This document shows, in pieces, positions 43,262 to 54,665 of a stretch of DNA of 64,000 nt; the first letter of the stretch is position 1; every line of letters starts with the position of its first letter. Under the pieces are notes generated by a model. The model was not told the origin of the DNA. It ran no database searches and worked only from the letters and a program-made list of their open reading frames with translations. The position numbers and the translations under genes were made by a program. Source of the stretch: Aquarana catesbeiana (taxonomy: Eukaryota > Chordata > Amphibia > Anura > Ranidae); NCBI RefSeq assembly GCF_042186555.1, contig NC_133332.1, positions 126,327,875 through 126,391,874 of the forward strand. Direction: 5' to 3'.

Positions 43262-43672
43262 AGGTCATTTTGCTGTGGTACTGTTCTAAACATGGGAATA
43301 ATGTGCCAGTTTGCAGGCATACTATAGACATCCCCCAGGCATGAAATTTAAAAAGGAATATTTAATTTTATGGTTTTACTTTAAGCATTAAAAGAAAAAA
43401 AAAAAAAAAAAATATATCACTGCTCCCGAAAAAAACGGCAGTTTTAAAAAAAAATGTTTTGCATTGATACATGTCCCCTGGGGCAGGACCCGGGTCCCCA
43501 CCCCAAACACTTTTTATGACAATAACTTGCATATAAGCCTTTAAAATGAGCACTTTTGATTATTCATGTTCGTGTCCTATAGACTTTAACGGTGTTTGTG
43601 TTCTGCCAAATTTTTTGCCTGTTCGCAAGTTCTGCTGCGAACCGAACAGGAGGGTGTTCGGCTCATCCCTAC
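43262..43672. mobile_element. Right-hand part of a hAT-like element ending gttcggctcatcccta
   Basis: The right end contains 'gcgaaccgaacagg' and 'tgttcggctcatcccta', a terminus I recognise as a common dispersed hAT-type end. The left end is absent, cut at or near the LINE tail. Includes an A-run at about 43391-43411. No coding. Confidence 0.45.
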
Positions 43673-44198
43673 TGCCAATGCATAAGGATTAAAAAATGTT
43701 GATTGAAAAAGTTTAGTTCCACTGTAAAGATTTTGTAAACCTAAAATGGAAAATGTAATACATGCAAGTCTTCATTTCAATAAACTCACTGTGTGTCTAT
43801 TAATAAAAGGTCTTTTATGGTGCTTAATTGTTCAGTGATTTCACAATAAAACTAGAAAAGGTTTTGGTTACACAGTATGTACACTTTAGTCCACATCAAA
43901 TGCAAAAACGATCACACTGCGATGTAAATGTTCTTTCCAAAATGAACACATTTTGGAAAGATGTTTATAAGATGAAGGTTTTAGGATGTTTATAAGATGA
44001 AGATGTAACTAGATAAAATATTAAACACGGGAGGACACATTACTCTTTACTCCCCTTGGCCCACTTCAACTATAGAAGAATTGCAAGTTTAAACATCAGT
44101 CATACCCCAAAAATGTACTGAAGGTCAGAGGAAGATCACATTCCCTATGCTAGGCTCACGCCGTCTGTCCTAGCCAAAATGTTCATTTAAATTCCAAC
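43673..44198. other. Intron, no feature seen
   Basis: AT-rich; a short direct repeat 'gatgtttataagatgaag' occurs near 43961 and 43986. No gene or element end. Confidence 0.4.
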
Positions 44199-44202
44199 TT
44201 AA

Positions 44203-44772
44203 AGCGTTTGTTAACCCAAGCATTTTATACAGTACGGTGCTTGCGCTGTGTAATTTGGACCCCTGTAACACCTAAAAAACCTGGCTGATCCTGCCAGTTT
44301 CTCCCCTCCCCTATGTAAACAGACCACGATATTCATGGCTGCTGACCGCTGACATAGTGGTCACCCGCAGCCTGCTCTCCTGTGTCTGTCTCCTCTGTGC
44401 CCCCCGTGAGTGTCACCTAGAGAGAGTGCCGCCCCATCCGCCTCCTGCTGCAGAAATAACTAATGTATGCCAATACTATCTGTTTGGTCTCCCAATACAG
44501 TGCCCTGCTGTTTTATTTTAAAAAATTCCTCCTTTACCGTATCTCACGGCGGTCACGTGACCGGCCTGTCTCCTCTCTGACGTTAGCGGTAAAATCTCAG
44601 CCCCGCCCGCTGCTTCTGTCAGACAGGCAGAGAGGAGACACGGCCGGTTACATGAGCGCCAGAAGCCGCCGTGACTAACGGTAAAGGAGGAATTTTAAGA
44701 CAACAGAGGGGGGGCACTGTATAAAGAGACAAAACGGATAGTGTAAATATGTGAAAGTGAGTTAACAACCAC
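44203..44772. mobile_element. TTAA-flanked MITE
   Basis: TTAA at 44199-44202 and 44773-44776; ends agcgtttgttaaccca and, from the right, agtggttgttaactca (12 of 16 identical). Inside, 'cctcctttaccgt' near 44530 and 'acggtaaaggagg' near 44680 make a long internal inverted repeat. No transposase. Confidence 0.75.
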
Positions 44773-44776
44773 TTTA

Positions 44777-45507
44777 ACCAACTACTCGTTAAAGATATGT
44801 TAGCCCAACATTTCCTATTCCTGTTCTCTTTGTATAAAATTCCTTTGTTTAAAATACCTGGCAATTATTGCCAGTCCTGCTTTGCTATTTCAAACTGACC
44901 ACACTAGGCAGGAGAACTCATCCATTCCAGTGTGGTCAGCCTTCTGGCTGTGCTGGGTAAACATCCTGCCCATCCTCCAATGATCCAATAATTAGACTTG
45001 TGCTGACAACTCCAATCCAGGCACATCCATTCACTGTGAAGATCAGTGTACTGCCATTTTCAGTTTGGTCTGGTCACATGATTTCCCGTGTCAGCCAGCG
45101 GGGGGCTGCAGGTGAAAGGAGAGAGCTTTTTGACAATGGCTAGTAAAGCTTGCAGCAGTGACGTCATCCATAGGCTTTTATGGCCCATCCGTTGGCGCCC
45201 CTTCTTCTGCGCTGGCTGACATAAGGGAGATAGATCACATGACTGGACCTGAAAATATGTAAGAATGTACAGCTTTCGTACACAAGTTTGTTAGCATAGG
45301 CGTTGGGTCAGTTAGGGCAAGTTTAAATTCCACTTTTTAGCAAATATTTCACTACAAGTGTTCCATCAAATGTGTAGAAAGGGAGGTCTATATTGCCCAG
45401 TGTGCCTAGGACCAGTGCCGTGTTGATTTTCCCTAGTATTACCAGTTGTCTTTTAAATCCTACACCTACACTATGCCCGGCCATATCAAATAATCATTGT
45501 GTACATC
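44777..45507. other. Intron, no feature seen
   Basis: Contains inverted 'tgaccacactaggcagga'/'tccagtgtggtcag' words near 44890-44940 that hint at an old MITE, but no ends could be set. No gene. Confidence 0.35.
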
Positions 45508-46539
45508 TTAAAGTGGTATTGCACTAAAACCAAAAACGTAATTTATTGCAGCTTACCAACCATTAGATGTAATGGCTGCATTTGTTTTCTTTTTTTTAGG
45601 CTTCTTCCCCTTTGTTTTCACCTGGTGATCTGAGCAGTAATGTACCTCCTGTATTAGAGTGCCCCTACTCTGGATTAAGGAGCACTTGGGGCCACCTTTG
45701 CAAAGCAGCATCCTCAGTCAGGGGGAGGGTAATGTTAAATGTACTAGAAGATTTAAATACACTAACTGGATCAAAACGTCAGCTAATATTTTATAAGCAG
45801 TTACAGCAATAGTTTTTTGCCCTTTTGGGATAAAGGTTTTACATAAATAAAAACGGATCACTGTAAGCACCCCTGCTGAGGTTAAATGGTTTGTCTCATC
45901 TCTGCAACTGATAACAAGCTGTCCTGCAGAATGTTTTTTTTTTTAACAAGAACAGACTTACTGATTGGATCACCAGATGAAAATAGAAGCAAGCAAGCTA
46001 AAAAATGCAGCTATCACAGGTAAGAAAGTGTAGGCTGCAGTAAAAATTGGATTTTTGACCTACTGTAAAATCCATTTCTCTGAGTTCATTGACAGACACA
46101 GCTCTCCATTATTAAGAATCATAGGGTTATACCGCCCCCTACAGGAGTAGGACACTAGGCAGGAAAAAAAAAAAGACTTAGCTTATAGCAGAGAGGGGGG
46201 TGTATACCACCTAGGACTGCCCAGCTTTCAGTTTGGTAACCAGCAGTGTCAGAAGTATTAAAACTCCATAGAGGGGTGGGTGCTGTGTCTGTCAATGAAC
46301 AAAGAGAAATGGATTTTACGTTAAGTCAAAAATCTCATTTTCTCTTTCGTTTATTGACAGACACAGTGCTCCATTATTCAGAACCATAGGGACGTCCCAA
46401 AGCAGTGCCAAACATGAGGGGTGGGACAACAAAAAATCAAGGCTAACACAAGAGCCAGCCAGGTAACAGGAGCTCAACATGGAACAAACTGGAGCCCAAC
46501 CTGAACAATACCCCTTCAAAAGGGAATAGACCATCTAAA

Positions 46540-46950
46540 CAGCAGCCTGCAAAACCTTGCGGCCAAAAGAGGCATCAGCAGATGCCAACACATTCACTTC
46601 GTAGAACGTTGTGAAAGTGTACACTGTTCACCAAGTGGCCACCTGGCAAACTTGCGTAACGAACGCCTGATGACAGAAGGCCCAAGAGGCACTAGGAACC
46701 CAAGAAGAATGCGCTGTAACGGGGAAAAGGAGGAACCCGATCCCTGACAGAATAGGCCAGAGTCATCATCTGTCTGATCCATCCAAAAATGGTTGCAGAA
46801 GAAGCAGACAGCCCCTTTCTTGGCCCGTTCGGGATCACAGTGAGTCTGACCTCCAAAAAGACTCAGTGGCTGCCAAATACACCTGAATTCCCCAAAACAC
46901 ATCCAGGGAGGATAAGGCAAATTCGTTAGGATGTTAACCAGGGACATAAG
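46540..46950 (-). pseudogene. Remnant of DIRS tyrosine recombinase
   Basis: Located just inside the internal complementary region, where the recombinase C-terminus is expected. Short shifted stretches resemble the C-terminal end (for example 'ARWPLGEQC' and 'VHTFT' on the minus strand) but no full catalytic set can be read. Confidence 0.5.
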
Positions 46951-47899
46951 GAAGGCAATACAATGTCCTTGGTCAAAGGGAAATTAGAGGAAGGAATGAT
47001 GGAAAAGTGCGAAGAACCACCTTAACCTTGTATAACACTGGGTAAGGTGTATGACATGATAATGCCATGACACCCTGCGAGGAGAGGTGATAGCCACAAA
47101 GAGGCCACCTTCCAAGAGAGTAGAATCTCCTGAATATTTTGAAAGAGGTTTCTGTAGAACCGAAATCATTAAGTTCAGATCCCACGGAGGTAGAAGAGAC
47201 CACACCGGTGGAAACAGACGTTGAACCCCTTGAATAAAAAAGGTACGCACCAGGAAATGCGAGACCAGGGGATGCTGAAGAAGACCACCCAGTCTGACAC
47301 CTGGCTCTTGATGGTACCTGAGGCCCATTCCTGCTCAACCCCTGTGCAGGGAGGTCGGAATCGGAGCCACCGAGAAAGGACAAGGATGAATGCCCAGTGA
47401 CTCACACCAGGATATATGCGCTTTCCACATCCGGGAGGTACAACCTCCTAGGAGGTAGACTCCCTAGCCATCAGCAACATCGGAACTGCAGCACCTGGCT
47501 CATCACAGCAAGGCCGTTAAAACCAGCGACTCTAAAGCAGGATGGAAATACGGCCCTTGGGACAGTAGATTCTCCCCGAGAGGCAGTTTCCAAGGAACAA
47601 AAATCGACGGGACCCATCCGGAGCCAATAGAATGCCTGGAATCTCCGCAGCCGTGATCCTGCGCAAAAACCACAGCAGAGGCTAGAGAGGAGGAAAGGTG
47701 TACAGCAAACGTTACCGGCCCCATGGGCCACCAGAGTGATTGAAGGTGCCCACCAGAAGATCCCGTGACCCTGCCAGAAAGCTTGATACAGTTCTGTTGC
47801 GCCAGGACGCGAACAGATCCAACTCAGGAGTGTCCCATCCGATGAAAAACGCGGCCCGGCGAAGGGCCCACCCCACGGTCCAACCCTAGCGACTGAGGC

Positions 47900-48990
47900 A
47901 TCCGCCTTTCAGTATTCCACTCCTGGAATGTGTACGTCGGAGAGTGCTGGAACGAGACGTTCTGCCCACCGAAGGATACTGGAAACTGCCAGGGCTGCCA
48001 ACACCCTATTTGGCCCCCCTAATGACCGACATAAGCCACGGCCGTTGCATTGTCCGACTGGATCCGTACCGAGAGCCACCAAATTCAATCCGTCCATGAT
48101 CCAGATATAGTCTAATCGCTCGAAGTTCCAGGATATTGCGCGGTAGTCCGGATTCCACCAGCGTCCAAAGACCCTGAGCAGAGCTCAGTCCCAGGATACC
48201 TCCCCACCCGGATAGACTGGCATTGGTGGTCACTCTGTTCAATACAAGGGGAGAAAGGATTTACCCCGCCAAAGAACCGAAGAGCAAAGCCACCGGACCA
48301 GGGAATCTTTGGCTTCCTGGCTCAGCAAAATCCGATTGTTCTGAGACCTCGGGCACTTGTCCCATTATGCCAGGATCTCCCCGAAGGGAGCTTGTATGGA
48401 ACTGTGCAAATGGAATCGCCTCAAAAAAAGGTAGATACCATCAGACCCAAACACCCACATGCAGATCAGTAAATGAAAACGCAGCATGCAACTTCTGGAG
48501 TTTGTCCAGAGGAAGAAACACTCATGCCAGAGCTGAAGCCCAGGTCAGGCCCAGATAAGCCAATGTTCTGAAAAGGGCCAAGGCAGACTTCAGATAGTAT
48601 AGAAGCCAACTGAAATCTGTCAAGGTCCGTATAGGAGCTACGTTGCCCCTCAGGGTAGTCAAGGACTTGCAGAAGAAGATCGTCCAGGTAGCCCAGGACC
48701 GCAAATGCCCTCCATCTTTTGGACTGTAAACAGGTTTGAATAAAACCCCTGAAACTGTTCCCAAAATGGGAACCGGGACAATCACACTCTGAAGCAACAG
48801 GGCTTGCACAGCCCCATGGAGGAGAACAGCAAACGGTCTGGCGAGAGACGCACATTGGAAGCAAAAAAAAAAAAAAAAAAAACTCTTTACGGGGAACAAG
48901 GCCGGAAAACTATCTTTTAACTGGACAAAATCAAGACGTGTAATGTCATCCAGGGTAGCCCCCCACAATACATGTCTAAGCACCACTACG
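47900..48990 (-). pseudogene. Broken DIRS RT and RNase H
   Basis: On the minus strand, 'FAVLGYLDDLLLQVL' (about 48660-48710) is the RT catalytic box. 'VTTNASLSGWGGILGL' (about 48190-48240) is the first RNase H motif with Asp changed to Asn, followed by 'NILELRAIRLYLDH' (Glu motif). After a shift come 'ILRWAERLVPALSDVHIPGV' and the region before it, which matches the last RNase H part. Frames change at least four times, and an A-run at about 48868-48887 interrupts RT. Confidence 0.82.
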
Positions 48991-50562
48991 GAAACAGAGC
49001 TCAGAAGCCAGGAGAACTGTGGCCAAGAGGCATATCAGACAAACTGCAGTGCCTAGACCAACAGGTCCGCCAATGCAGCAAAGTCAGGGGGATTCTGCTC
49101 CCCCTCCAGGTATGTCAGTTGGATCTTTAGAAGCCAGAGATTCCTCTATTGGAATCATGGTAGCCTTGAGCAGCCTAGAGACAGGGGGTCCAATACTGGT
49201 GGAACAATCCACTTCTGAAGGAGGGACTCCTCAAAGGGGTACGCAAGACGGCTTATGGGTGTCAAAAGGGGAACTGGCCCTCCACCGCAGCATCCCCCAT
49301 CTTGAAAGGTTCCCGCACAGATGTAATAAGTGCGACAACCAGCGCCTTTTCGTGCACCACTGCAGTTGTGGAGGAATCATCCTCACTCCCTGATAGGACA
49401 GGGAGTGTGGCCACCAACCCAGGAAGGTGGGCCACGTTCATGGCGGCAGAGCCAGATATAGGATTGTTCGAGACAGAGGAGGTAGGGGAGGGCGGGGGGG
49501 TGACATTTACTAGGCTATGTGCCTAAGTGCTACCACAAAAAACTCAGGAGGGGGCCACCAGAGACCCCTGCTGACTGAGGGGATGACAGGGGATGTCAAA
49601 GAGGCCCCTCATAGGGGGGTGCCGACCACGGCCCCGCGCAAGGGGTGCCGACGGATGCTGTCCACAAGAGGTACCACTGAGGTCCCTCAAAGGGAGCGCC
49701 AGGAGCACCCGCGCCGGGCCCACCTAAAGGACCCCTAAAATGAGATTGCCCTCAGATCCCCCACAGCGCCGCGCCTCTGGTAGGAGGCAGCCACAAGGCC
49801 TAGCAGGCCGCAAAAGCCGCTGCCTAAATTTCCAGCTACCTGCCGCTTGTGTGCGGCCCGTGGGGGGACCGGACCGATCCAAGCCCACCCAGCACCCGGT
49901 CGGTAGGCCGCAAAGCCGCGGCCTAAATTACGACCACCCCAGGGAGTACCTGCGCCCCACAGCACATACAGGGAAGGAGGAGAGGGCCCCGTACTTACCA
50001 ATCCAGCGAAGCGTGCAGGTAGTGCTCCGAGACAGATCCTCTCGCCACCAAAGTGGGGGCTGTCGGCCATGAGGAACGCTGCGACTCAGGCCAAGACCCG
50101 GTCATATGCGACCTCGCGAGACGTTTAACTCGCAGGGCCAACCACCGTCCACTGGCCTAGGGCATAGCTGCGGTCTGCACACGCTAGCTGGCCAGACTGG
50201 GGAGACCACTGGATCTTAGTGTCCAACCTGTCACCCAGCCCGGCAGTTGATTGTAGATCTCACCTGAGAAAAATCCAGGAAAAAAGAAAATAAACAAAAA
50301 AATTCCCAGGACTAGAGATCCCAGCAGGGAACTAGGTCCTTACTCCTGACTAGACAGAAAAAAAAAACTGAAGGCCTATAGCAGAGAGGGGGGTGTATAC
50401 CACCTAAGACTGCCCATAGGCGTAGCCAAGTCTTTTTTTCTGCCTACTGTCCTACTCCTGTAGGGGGCGGTATAACCCTATGGTTCTGAATAATGGAGCG
50501 CTGTGTCTGTCAATGAACAAAAGAGAAATAAATGTTTGCTTTTGGGTTTAATACCACTTTAA

Positions 50563-52438
50563 GCCTAGGGCATGTGCTGAGTAAAGCGGTTATCCTCTAT
50601 GGGCAAGCCAGGCTCATGTTTGGATTTCAAAGGCCGCCAGCATCCCTGCTCTGGCCAGGTGTAATATACACTTCATTCTTTATACATATGTAGTACAGGC
50701 TTGCACAGTAGAGCTGCATGATTCTGGCTAAAATGAGAATCACGATTTTTTTTGCTTAGAATAAAGGTCACGATTCTTGCAGTGTAACATCATCTTTCAC
50801 ATTATACAAAAAAAATTGGGCTAACTTTACTGTTTAGTTATTTTTTTAATTCATTAAAAGTGTATTTTTTTTTTTAATTGCGTTTGAAAAACTTTTTAAG
50901 CAAGTTTACGGCATTCATAGCCATCGTGGGCTGCAGGTTGGACACCCCTGATCTAAAACAGAAATAGCAGTTTAGGGTGGAGCAACACTAAAAAAGGTAA
51001 TGACAAGCCTGAGCATAGATCCAAAAACATTTCGCTCCACTGGGCATAGCTGACAGGGATGTCACCGATGCGAGGGTTAGATTCATGCAAAATAAATGAG
51101 AAAATACTTAAAGGTATTAGCTCTGTTCAGCAAGCACATCACCGGTGTATGATATGTTAACTGTGACAGTAGGTTATTGTTGATGGTTTGAAAGATTCTC
51201 TCCGTGGCTCCTCTGGCGTAAGTGTATGATGGAAAGCTAAATATTACAATGCAGTAAAAACTCTCCTATAATCCTTCTTTGACAAAGGATGTATTTGTCA
51301 TATGGTGAAAATTAATGTTTCAAAGCATTTTCTGCCTGAAAAGTTGGAAAAACACACAAGCAGAAGGAGACAATTCTACAGCCCTGACCTGGAATATCGG
51401 CCACACTGGAGCTCTATTCTATACAATATTCAATATTAATCCCATCTGGTAATAAATATACATCTGTTGTAGACAAGGGCATGCTCAATGATTAAAACCT
51501 AGCTACAACTAACAGTTTTATTTATTTGAAATGAAAGTTGGACAGAATAGGGACAGTTTCCACCACCACTTAACTTATTTCTGTACTTTATTTCATGGGT
51601 GTCAGAAAGAACACCCCACCTCTCAAGGCTTGTGTTGTCCAGCTATAATCTATTAGCAAAATAAATATATCTTTAGGTCACAATGTTTCTATATCGGTTT
51701 CAAAATCTGTAGTAGCACAATCCTAATGCTATGGCTGGATGCCCTTTGTGCCTCTTTAAAATCCATTTAGGTTTTGATCTAAAATAAAAGTCCTGAAAAT
51801 AATGACCATTGTTCATACCCAAATTCCCCTTACCTGTAACTGCGGCCTATTTGTCCCTCCTGTCCATACTTTTTGCTTGGTGTCTCCCATGTAATGATCT
51901 CTGCTCTTTAACAGATGGAAGCAAGGGAAAATCTCCCTAGTGCCGGACTGACTGAATTAATACAGGATGTCCATTAAACACTGCATTCCAGTAAATGTAT
52001 CTACCTTGCCAAAAATCTATGACAGGGAACGGATACAGCACGCTTCCTATTATCCCTTGATTCAAACAGTAGCTAGTGAGCCCTGTAATTTACGCTGTGC
52101 TGTGGCTAAATTAGTTCTGATGATGCACATCAAGTGAAGGGTGTTGCCTTTGGACTTCAAGTCAAATACTTGCAGCGGTTAGCTGCCTTTGTTGCAAAGA
52201 GCCAAAATGCTGCACCCTTCAAAAGCTTGCAAAAAGTCAGCGCTTCGAAAAGGAGCTAAAATATTCCACAGAAAGTGAATCGAGATTTTAAAAAACTGCA
52301 GAAGACAAAATAAGCCATTTACTTGTACACATAAGGCCCTATCTGTGGTTTACCAAATTTTCTACATTTTACAGCACCTGTCAATCTCTGAAAGCTTCAC
52401 CCCAATAAATGAAGAAAGCCATTTATCTACATTCCATA
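50563..52438. other. Intron, no gene seen
   Basis: No exon, RNA gene or element ends recognised. The 50690-50960 part ('ctgcatgattctggctaaaatg', and 'gtgggctgcaggttggacacc') is likely an old repeat edge. The rest, about 51000-52430, looks unique. Confidence 0.4.
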
Positions 52439-52576
52439 CAGCGACGACGAACCTTGGCACCCGAGATGTTTTGGAACTACATGCTGATACTGATGCTCAT
52501 GCACTCTGCAGTGTAGGTGAGCATCATGGGAAATGTTGTTCTAAAACATCTGGGGTGCCAAGGTTCACCATCACTG
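52439..52576. mobile_element. Degraded hAT MITE, same family as 6551-6686
   Basis: The right half 'acatctggggtgccaaggtt' followed by 'caccatcactg' and the left half 'cgaaccttggcac' match the 136-bp MITE inside the Tc1 element. The left tip is mutated (cagcgacgacg for cagtgatggcg) and no 8-bp duplication remains, so it is an older insertion. Confidence 0.8.
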
Positions 52577-53157
52577 CAAGTTAAGACCTTGTCTTAGAAG
52601 ATACTGCTGACCAGGCCCAGACTGGGACAAAAAACAGGCCCGGGCATTTTAGACTGAGCAGCCCATTTTTATTATTTTTTTTAAACCAAAAATTATAAAT
52701 ATTGACAACTAACCCTTTCTCAATGTATTTTTGTTATATTTAGCCTGGTTCAATTACTGTGACAGGGATGATGGGGATTCTCACAAACTTACTTTGAGAG
52801 GAGAACCAAGACCCCTCTGGGCTTATTAGAGAGCTGTACAGCCAATCAGTTCCACTAAATGCCACCCCGTCACCCTCCTCACCGGCAGGTTTCCGACAGT
52901 TGCTGACCCCCAGATTAGGGTGTACCCAGGCACACCCCATGTGCACGTCTATGAGACCTGTCTTCACTTCTTACTGTGCAGAGGAGTTGGGAATTTGCTG
53001 TGTACATGCTTTGGGGGGATGCAGCAGAGCTGATTCTGCTCACCACACCAATACTTCAGCCCACCAATACTACAGACAACCACACCAATACTATGGGCCA
53101 CCACACCAATATAACTGAACACCACGCGAGGAGGCAGGGCAGCACAACGTGACATTT

Positions 53158-53394
53158 AAAGTAAAATTAAAGTCGCTTGTCATACGTACCTCCTCTGTGT
53201 ATCGGTTTTGCACAGAGCAGCCTGATCCTCCTCTTCTGGGGTCCCTCATCAGCACTCCTGGTCCCTCCCTCCTGCCGAGTGCCCCCACATCAAGCAGCTT
53301 GCAATGGGGGCACCCAAGCAGGCTCGCTCCTGATCTGCATGTCCATTCACACACAGAGCTTACTCCCTTAATGTTTTCCTCCCCAACAGAGACT
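53158..53394. mobile_element. MITE of the 'gctctgtgcaaa' group (inverted; ends approximate)
   Basis: Carries 'ttttgcacagagc', 'ctcttctggggtccctc' and 'caagcagcttgcaatggggg', matching in inverted orientation the module of 30697-31097 and 28976-29276. Read on the minus strand it has an AGGTACGT donor-like word near 53187. Termini unclear. Confidence 0.5.
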
Positions 53395-53558
53395 TAAGGT
53401 AGCCATACACTACACAATCTGATTGTACAATCTCCTTTAGATTTTATAAAAGCAATGCATTGTATTTGTATAAAATAAACAAGCCCTTATACTCTATATT
53501 TCCTGGTAGATCTAAAGTAGAGTGTACAATCAGACTGTGTAGTGTATGGTCATCTTAA
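53395..53558. mobile_element. 164-bp MITE with ~45-bp terminal inverted repeats
   Basis: The left arm 'ccatacactacacaatctga' and 'ttgtacaatctcctttagat' are mirrored on the right by 'atctaaagtagagtgtacaa' and 'tcagactgtgtagtgtatgg'. No coding. Confidence 0.8.
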
Positions 53559-53870
53559 AATCATAATTTGTGAGTCTGTAATACTTGCATTACAGCTTGT
53601 TGACTTTTGTATCTTGTTTGCATCTACAGTTGGCCCTGTGGCTGCTGTCTGAGTAAAATATGTCCACCGTGTCCCATTATTACTGTCACTAAAGTAATCC
53701 CCATTGTTGGTGTCATATCCACCTTCCTCTCCCTTCCTATAGGGTGCTTCAGAGTCTTTAAATTCCCAAGCTGGCTAAAGTGATAAGGGCTAAGAGGCTT
53801 TAGCACTATGGTGGCTGTATGCAGGAGAGGGAACTGTACCACTGCAATATTGCCACAAAGTCCTACCCCC

Positions 53871-54665
53871 ATAGTTACATGGTTAAAAAAAGACACAAGT
53901 CCATCCCGCTCAATCAACATAGAAAAAAAAAAACACAAATAGAAAATCTCCATATATACAATGCTATACCCACAGTTGAGACAGAGTCCCCAGTAAAGTA
54001 TGATCCAATGTGCTCCAGTGGGGGGAAAAAAATTCCTTCTTGATCCCCCGAGAGGCAATCGGATTTTCCCTGGATCAACTTTACCTATAAAATGTTAGTA
54101 TCCAGTTATATTATGTACATTTAGGAAATAATCCAGGCCTTTCTCCTAAAGAGAAGTATGTTTTTTTTTTTTTGGCTAATTATACTTACCTAGGTGGATG
54201 CTGCATCTGTCCCCCGCCGCCTCTTCACTGAGAACCGAGCCACCGAACACCGCTGATGGCTCAGTTCTCAAACCTTCCAGAGCGGGGAGCTACTGCCTAT
54301 CAGTCAGCATCTCTCCTGCTCTGCTCCTCCACACTGATTGGAGCGTTGAGCTGTGGAGGGGCAGGGACCGGCTGTCTCAGCGGCTCGCTGAGAGGCTGAG
54401 ACTGCCATCAGTCCAGGCAACTGGCAGATCCAGACTTCCTAAATCAGGATGACACGGTGCCTGGACTGATATATAGGAGAAGCCCAGCCAAACGAACTCA
54501 GGCTGGACTTCTCCTTTATAGCAATCTCTAGAGCTGGCCAGAACCAGCTCCTGAGGGAGTCTATTCCACATTTTCACAGCTCTTACTGTGAAGAAACCTT
54601 TCCGTATTTGGAGATGAAATCTCTTTTCCTCCAGACTTGTTCAGAGCTGTTTAACCCTCAACTCT
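53871..54665 (-). mobile_element. CR1-like LINE 3' end, split by a MITE
   Basis: On the minus strand the sequence runs from 'ggaggaaaagagatttcatc' and 'aaggtttcttcacagtaaga' (54540-54640), through 'ctggccagctctagagattgc', then after the MITE 'gattgcctctcgggggatc', to a tail 'gggatggacttgtgtctttt'. These are CR1-type 3' sequences of the kind also seen at 36260-36475, but from a different subfamily. No intact reading frame. Confidence 0.75.
54147..54519. mobile_element. MITE inserted in the CR1 fragment
   Basis: Ends taaagagaagtatg and, from the right, taaaggagaagtcc are inverted repeats. It holds an internal inverted pair 'ctgagaaccgagccacc' / 'ggctcagttctc' and a donor-like AGGTAAGTATAA on the minus strand near 54186. 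The CR1 sequence is continuous across it. Confidence 0.68.

Larger units (their letters stand above)
46047..50527 (-). mobile_element. Degenerate DIRS-like retrotransposon (copy B)
   Basis: Inverted terminal repeats lie at about 46085-46160 and 50440-50525 (gttcattgacagacacag, 'atagggttataccgccccct', 'acaggagtaggacactaggc'). An internal complementary region at about 46281-46375 begins with the inverse of the left extension ('gagaaatggattttacg') and continues into 'gacagacacagtgctccatt'. The order of remnants on the minus strand is 5' leader, RT, RNase H, then recombinase near 46550-46950, the same as in copy C but from a different family. Related to the deleted copy at 1160-2775. Many stops. 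Confidence 0.85.
45512..50558. mobile_element. TTAA-flanked MITE expanded by a DIRS-like insertion
   Basis: TTAA at 45508-45511 and 50559-50562. Ends agtggtattgcactaaaacc and, from the right, agtggtattaaacccaaaag are inverted repeats. About 535 bp of MITE lies left of the nested element (46047-50527) and about 30 bp right of it. The open frame at 45612-45812 lies inside and is not a recognised gene. Confidence 0.72.

Noticed and set aside
46973..47731. Overlapping minus-strand frames of 70-136 codons
   Set aside because: They lie in the degenerate DIRS-like copy between the recombinase and RNase H remnants and show frame drift; no separate gene is needed.
54198..54452. 84-codon frame resembling a small protein
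   Set aside because: It is inside the MITE that splits the CR1 fragment and has no homology.
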